DNA of 64,000 nt from Paenibacillus sp. cl123 (GTDB lineage Bacteria > Bacillota > Bacilli > Paenibacillales > NBRC-103111). Under the pieces are notes generated by a model that saw nothing but the letters and a program-made list of their open reading frames with translations, was not told where the DNA came from and did no database searches. Made by a program: the position numbers and the translations under genes. The stretch spans positions 305,889 to 369,888 of the forward strand of contig NZ_FMYY01000003.1 in NCBI RefSeq assembly GCF_900101595.1, written 5' to 3'. Shown here in pieces: positions 60,321 to 64,000 of this stretch; position 1 is the first letter of the stretch; the number at the start of each line of letters is the position of its first letter.

Positions 60321-62327
60321 ATGAAGGCATCGAACGTAACGGTTCGTCGACGACTATTCGCCGCACTGATAATAGGAACGATTTTGTTTATCGCGCTGGT
60401 GGTGCGGCTCGCGTTTGTGCAGATCTGGATGGGGCCGAAGCTGTCCCAGGAAGCGGAGGACAACTGGCGGCGCAATATCGAAGTGACGGCCAAGCGGGGC
60501 GAGGTGCTGGACCGCAACGGCGTTCAGCTTGCCTATAATATCAGCACGCCGACAGTGATGGCGATTCCCGTTCAGATCAAGGACCCGAGAGCGACGGCTT
60601 CCGCCTTGGCGACAGCGCTGGATGCCGATGAAGAGACGATCTACAAGCAGATCACGGTTCGCCAATCGCAAGTTTATATCAAGCCGAGCGGCCGGAAGAT
60701 TACGCAGGAGAAAGCGCAGGAAATCCGCAATCTTCAGCTGCCGGGCATCGTCGTGGCGGAGGACAATAAGCGGTATTATCCGTTCGGGGGGCTAGCCGCT
60801 CATATTCTGGGCTTCACCGGGGGCTATAATCAAGGACTGACAGGCATAGAATTGAAGTACGACAAGCTGCTCAAGGGAATTAACGGCAGTATCCAGCATA
60901 TGGTGGATGCCGCCGGGAAGCCGATGCCCGGCTCCAGCGAGCTGTATCGTCAACCGCAGGACGGGCTTAACCTGCAACTGACGATCGACAGCAACATCCA
61001 GGCGATTATGGAGCGCGAGCTGGATCAGGCGATGGTCAAATATCAGCCCAAGCATGTCATCGCCATCGCGATGGACCCGAGCAACGGGGAGATTTTGGCG
61101 ATGGGCTCCCGGCCGGGCTTCGAGCCGGGCAACTACGGGGCTTATCCGGTGGAGAATTACAACCGCAACCTGCCGATCTGGATGACTTACGAGCCGGGAT
61201 CTACCTTCAAGATCATTACGCTGGCCGCAGCGCTTGAGGAAAAGAAGATCAATCTGAGCGATCCGTTCTACGATAAAGGCTCGATCGAGGTTGCTGGCGC
61301 CCGGCTTCGCTGCTGGAAGCGTCAAGGCCACGGCAGCGAGACCTTCCTGCAGGTCGTGGAAAATTCCTGCAACCCCGGGTTTGTCGTAATGGGAGACCGT
61401 CTGGGCAAGGAGAAGCTGTTCAGCTACATTCATAATTTCGGCTTCGGCAAAAAAACGGGCATCGATCTCGGCGGCGAGGAGAACGGCATCATGTTCAAGC
61501 CGTCCCGCGTCGGTCCCGTCGAGCTGGCGACTACGTCATTCGGCCAGGGGGTTTCGGTGACGCCGATCCAGCAGGTGGCGGCCATCTCGGCGGCCATCAA
61601 TGGCGGCAAGCTCTATCAGCCGCATGTCGCGCGGGCGTGGTATAAGCCGGAGGACGGCGAATTGGTGCAGAAGGTCGAGCCAAATCTTGTCCGCCAGGTC
61701 ATCTCGGAGCAGACGTCCAAGCAGGTGCGCGAGACGCTGGAGAGCGTCGTAGCGAACGGCACCGGCCGCAACGCGTTTATCGACGGATACCGGGTGGGCG
61801 GCAAAACGGGTACGGCTCAGAAAGTCATCAACGGCCGATATTCGTCGGATGAGCATATCGTTTCGTTTATCGGCTTTGCGCCGGCGGACGATCCGAAGGT
61901 TGTGATCTATGCGGCGGTTGACGATCCGCAGGGCGTCCAGTTCGGCGGTCTGATTGCGGCTCCGCTCGTGAAAAATATAATGGCCGACACGCTGCGCTAT
62001 ATGAAGGTGCCTCCGCGGACCGATCAGCTGGACCGCAAGTACGTCTATGGAGACACGCCGATCGTCGAGGTGCCCGAGCTGGTGGGACGCACAGTCTCCG
62101 ATATTTATGAGGACCTGAACATGAACTTTCAGCTGGCCAAGTCGGGTGTAGGTAAAACCGTGATCAATCAGGTTCCCAAAGCAGGTACCCGCGTGGAGCA
62201 GGGCTCTACCATCCGCATCTACTTGTCCGACACAGGAACGCCCGGCGGGCCTGCGCCTACTTTGGTGCAGCCGGCTGTCCGCGAGCCTTCGTTATGGGAG
62301 AGGGTTCGCGAGATTTTTAGCAGGTGA
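60321..62327 (+). CDS. spoVD: SpoVD-type transpeptidase
   Basis: 668 residues, class B PBP: Ser294-Thr-Phe-Lys297, Ser349-Cys-Asn351 and Lys495-Thr-Gly. One C-terminal PASTA repeat (VEVPELVGRTVSDIYEDLNMNFQ) is kept. The SCN Cys in the active-site region is a SpoVD feature that can be oxidised and is kept reduced by StoA in Bacillus. It makes spore cortex cross-links. It sits between pbpB and murE as in Bacillus. CAGGAGGGA precedes the ATG. Confidence 0.94.
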   Translation: MKASNVTVRRRLFAALIIGTILFIALVVRLAFVQIWMGPKLSQEAEDNWRRNIEVTAKRGEVLDRNGVQLAYNISTPTVMAIPVQIKDPRATASALATALDADEETIYKQITVRQSQVYIKPSGRKITQEKAQEIRNLQLPGIVVAEDNKRYYPFGGLAAHILGFTGGYNQGLTGIELKYDKLLKGINGSIQHMVDAAGKPMPGSSELYRQPQDGLNLQLTIDSNIQAIMERELDQAMVKYQPKHVIAIAMDPSNGEILAMGSRPGFEPGNYGAYPVENYNRNLPIWMTYEPGSTFKIITLAAALEEKKINLSDPFYDKGSIEVAGARLRCWKRQGHGSETFLQVVENSCNPGFVVMGDRLGKEKLFSYIHNFGFGKKTGIDLGGEENGIMFKPSRVGPVELATTSFGQGVSVTPIQQVAAISAAINGGKLYQPHVARAWYKPEDGELVQKVEPNLVRQVISEQTSKQVRETLESVVANGTGRNAFIDGYRVGGKTGTAQKVINGRYSSDEHIVSFIGFAPADDPKVVIYAAVDDPQGVQFGGLIAAPLVKNIMADTLRYMKVPPRTDQLDRKYVYGDTPIVEVPELVGRTVSDIYEDLNMNFQLAKSGVGKTVINQVPKAGTRVEQGSTIRIYLSDTGTPGGPAPTLVQPAVREPSLWERVREIFSR

Positions 62328-62339
62328 ATAAAAATAGGC

Positions 62340-62368
62340 TTTTCATCGCGCTAGTTTTTGTACATAAT
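62340..62368 (+). promoter_or_regulatory. Possible promoter between spoVD and murE
   Basis: TTTTCA (62340-62345), 17-nt spacer, CATAAT (62363-62368). A vegetative promoter here would free murE from the sporulation gene upstream, but the match is moderate. Confidence 0.35.
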
Positions 62369-62400
62369 AGATACCATGTGTAAAAATGGAGGGACTCTCG

Positions 62401-63894
62401 ATGCAGCTTAAGGAACTGTTCGCCCAGCTGCTTACAAGCCGGCTTATCGGTGACGGCGATACGGAGGTAACCGGGCTCGCGATCGATTCCCGGAAGGTGA
62501 AGCCGGGCGATGCATTCATATGTATACCGGGCCTGGCAAGCGACGGGCATGACTATGCCGAGACGGCCGTCAAGAAGGGGGCCGTCGCTCTGGTAGCCGA
62601 ACGCGAGCTGGAGCTCGGGGTTCCCGTACTGCTCGTACGGGACGCAAGGAGCGCGATGGCGGCTCTCGCCACTCATTTCTACCGGCATCCGAGCCGGGAG
62701 CTGCGCTTGATCGGAGTGACAGGGACGAACGGCAAGACGACGACGACTTATGTGCTGGAGCATATAATAAGCGATCAAGGCTTCCGGACCGGCCTGATGG
62801 GCAATATCCACATCAAGGTGGGCGACGAGTACCGGGAGAACCTGGCGACCAATACGCAGGAGGCGCTGGAGCTGCAGCGCATTCTCCGGGAAATGGCCGA
62901 TTGCGGCACAGACTATACGCTGATGGAAGTATCCTCGCATGGGCTGGACAGAGGACGGGTGAAGGGCTGCCGGTTCCGGACCGCGATATTTACCAATCTC
63001 ACTCAGGACCATCTGGATTATCACGGGACGATGGACCGGTACCGCGATGCCAAAAGCCTGCTATTCTCCAGGCTGGGCAACGAATATGCGGCACATCCGG
63101 ATGAGCGGCAGTTCGCTGTGTTCAACGCGGATGACCCTGCTTTCGAAGCGTTCCTTCAGGTGACGGCAGCCCAGACGATCACCTATGGGATCGACCGTCC
63201 GGAAGCGGATGTAAGGGCGGAGAACATCGTGATGACAGCGGAGGGCACGTCGTTTCGCTGCGTCACCTTCAAGGGCTCGGCGGATATCCGTGTCCGGCTG
63301 GTCGGGCGGTTTAACGTCTACAACGTGCTGGCATCCGTTGCCGCCGCCCTCGCGGAGGGGATAGAGCTGGAGCGCATCGCCGAAAGCCTGTCAAAGCTGC
63401 ATGGCGTAGAAGGGCGCATGGAAGTCGTCAGCGCGGGCCAGCCCTATCTGGTGCTTGTCGATTATGCGCATACGCCGGACGGGTTGGAGAATGCGCTGGC
63501 AACCATCCGGCAATTTGCCGAAGGCCAGGTGATCTGCGTTTTCGGCTGCGGCGGAGACCGGGACCGGACCAAGCGGCCCCTCATGGGGGCCGTTGCCGCC
63601 AAGTACAGCGATTACGTCCTGGCAACCAGCGATAATCCGCGGTTCGAGGACCCTGAGCGCATCCTGCTGGATATTGAACCGGGTTTGCGCGAGGCGGGCG
63701 CGGACGACAGCCGTTACGAGCTGATCGCGGACCGCAGGGAAGCGATCAGCCGGGCGATAAGCCGGGCGAAGCCGAAGGATATCGTGCTGATCGCGGGCAA
63801 AGGGCATGAGACCTACCAGGAGACAGGCGGCGTCAAGCATCCGTTCGACGACCGGCTGATCGCCAAACAAGCGATAAGGGGCGAGCTGTCGTGA
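62401..63894 (+). CDS. murE: UDP-MurNAc-L-Ala-D-Glu:meso-DAP ligase MurE
   Basis: 497 residues. The ATP site TGTNGKTTTTY contains Lys112, and Asp411-Asn-Pro-Arg414 is the DNPR motif that selects meso-diaminopimelate, so the wall peptide uses DAP. ATG at 62401 lies 6 nt after GGAGGGA; the ATG at 62386 precedes it. It adds the third amino acid of the stem peptide. It overlaps murF by four bases. Confidence 0.97.
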   Translation: MQLKELFAQLLTSRLIGDGDTEVTGLAIDSRKVKPGDAFICIPGLASDGHDYAETAVKKGAVALVAERELELGVPVLLVRDARSAMAALATHFYRHPSRELRLIGVTGTNGKTTTTYVLEHIISDQGFRTGLMGNIHIKVGDEYRENLATNTQEALELQRILREMADCGTDYTLMEVSSHGLDRGRVKGCRFRTAIFTNLTQDHLDYHGTMDRYRDAKSLLFSRLGNEYAAHPDERQFAVFNADDPAFEAFLQVTAAQTITYGIDRPEADVRAENIVMTAEGTSFRCVTFKGSADIRVRLVGRFNVYNVLASVAAALAEGIELERIAESLSKLHGVEGRMEVVSAGQPYLVLVDYAHTPDGLENALATIRQFAEGQVICVFGCGGDRDRTKRPLMGAVAAKYSDYVLATSDNPRFEDPERILLDIEPGLREAGADDSRYELIADRREAISRAISRAKPKDIVLIAGKGHETYQETGGVKHPFDDRLIAKQAIRGELS

Positions 63895-64000
63895 TCAAAC
63901 GGACATTGGCTGATATAGCCGCCATGGCGGGAGGCCGCCTCGAGCTGCCTTCGGCGGAGGAAATAACGGTACGGGGCGTATCCAAAGACACGCGGACCTT
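63891..64000 (+). CDS. murF: MurF ligase (5' end only; window ends inside)
   Basis: A GTG overlapping the murE stop (GTGA) opens a frame to the window edge: MIKRTLADIAAMAGGRLELPSAEEITV, then RGVSKDTRT, the N-terminal pattern of MurF, which adds D-Ala-D-Ala to the UDP-MurNAc-tripeptide. The 36 complete codons are too few to inspect catalytic motifs. Confidence 0.85.
   Translation, partial: MIKRTLADIAAMAGGRLELPSAEEITVRGVSKDTRT

Noticed and set aside
1-64000. CRISPR arrays, insertion sequences, prophage or tRNA genes
   Set aside because: No regularly spaced repeats, transposase motifs, phage structural genes or cloverleaf sequences were found by reading.

Overview
The window reads as chromosome of an endospore-forming Gram-positive bacterium of the Paenibacillaceae (Paenibacillus or a close relative). 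The support is strong AGGAGG-type ribosome sites, frequent GTG/TTG starts, fairly high GC, sporulation genes (yqfC, yqfD, a YlaJ/YhcN lipoprotein, an RsfA/GerR-type regulator, spoVD), bacillithiol synthesis (bshC), and a gene order that follows the Bacillus subtilis yqeY-yqfO, ylaG-ylaK and ylbO-murE blocks with local differences. I see no insertion sequence, prophage, CRISPR array or tRNA gene. Most of the window is conserved housekeeping DNA.

Layout. 1-1150: the 5' part of a TetR regulator (minus strand, running off the left edge), its candidate operator and a long non-coding stretch. 1154-5600: HIT protein, rpsU, yqeY, then an nfeD-floA-unknown operon with a promoter matching the SigW (envelope stress) consensus. 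5849-13560: yqfC, yqfD, phoH, pgpH, ybeY, dgkA, cdd, era, yqzL. 13613-19120: recO, a leader region in place of the glyQS genes found here in Bacillus, then the PPDK regulatory protein, yaiI, dnaG and sigA. 19259-21968: a membrane protein, trmK and a Nif3-type gene. 22124-22566: RNase P RNA of apparent type A. 22627-31446: subtilisin-like protease, ypuI-like gene, a GH15-type glycosidase, DUF1540 protein, lytic transglycosylase, cysteine desulfurase plus thiI, terC. 31753-37392: typA-ylaH-unknowns-ylaL-ylaJ-phoH2. 37540-41899: envelope lipoprotein, coiled-coil secreted protein, methyltransferase, DUF2626. 42203-44416: RsfA/GerR-like regulator, panE, DUF3397. 44745-50505: a complete oligopeptide ABC transporter placed inside the otherwise conserved panE-bshC-mraZ neighbourhood. 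50689-53632: bshC and S-adenosylhomocysteinase. 53973-55756: two envelope proteins. 55913-64000: start of the division and cell wall cluster (mraZ, rsmH, ftsL, pbpB, spoVD, murE, 5' end of murF).

The genes fall into working groups: translation and RNA metabolism (rpsU, yqeY, ybeY, era, trmK, rnpB, typA, thiI with its sulfur donor), replication and transcription (dnaG, sigA, recO), envelope and membrane organisation (nfeD/floA, dgkA, mraZ to murF), nucleotide signalling (pgpH) and sporulation.

The most unusual signal is an imperfect repeat of about 85-98 nt (minus strand 633-730 and plus strand 14486-14570). It lies upstream of and co-oriented with two unrelated genes, and each copy is followed by a T-rich run; the second has a clear intrinsic terminator. 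I do not recognise it as a known riboswitch. Other points are the A-type RNase P RNA in a Bacilli-like genome, a long acidic insertion in YbeY, a fused membrane domain on DgkA, MraZ boxes at 10-bp spacing, a near-consensus cre site before oppA, and a 114-bp inverted-repeat element between terC and typA.
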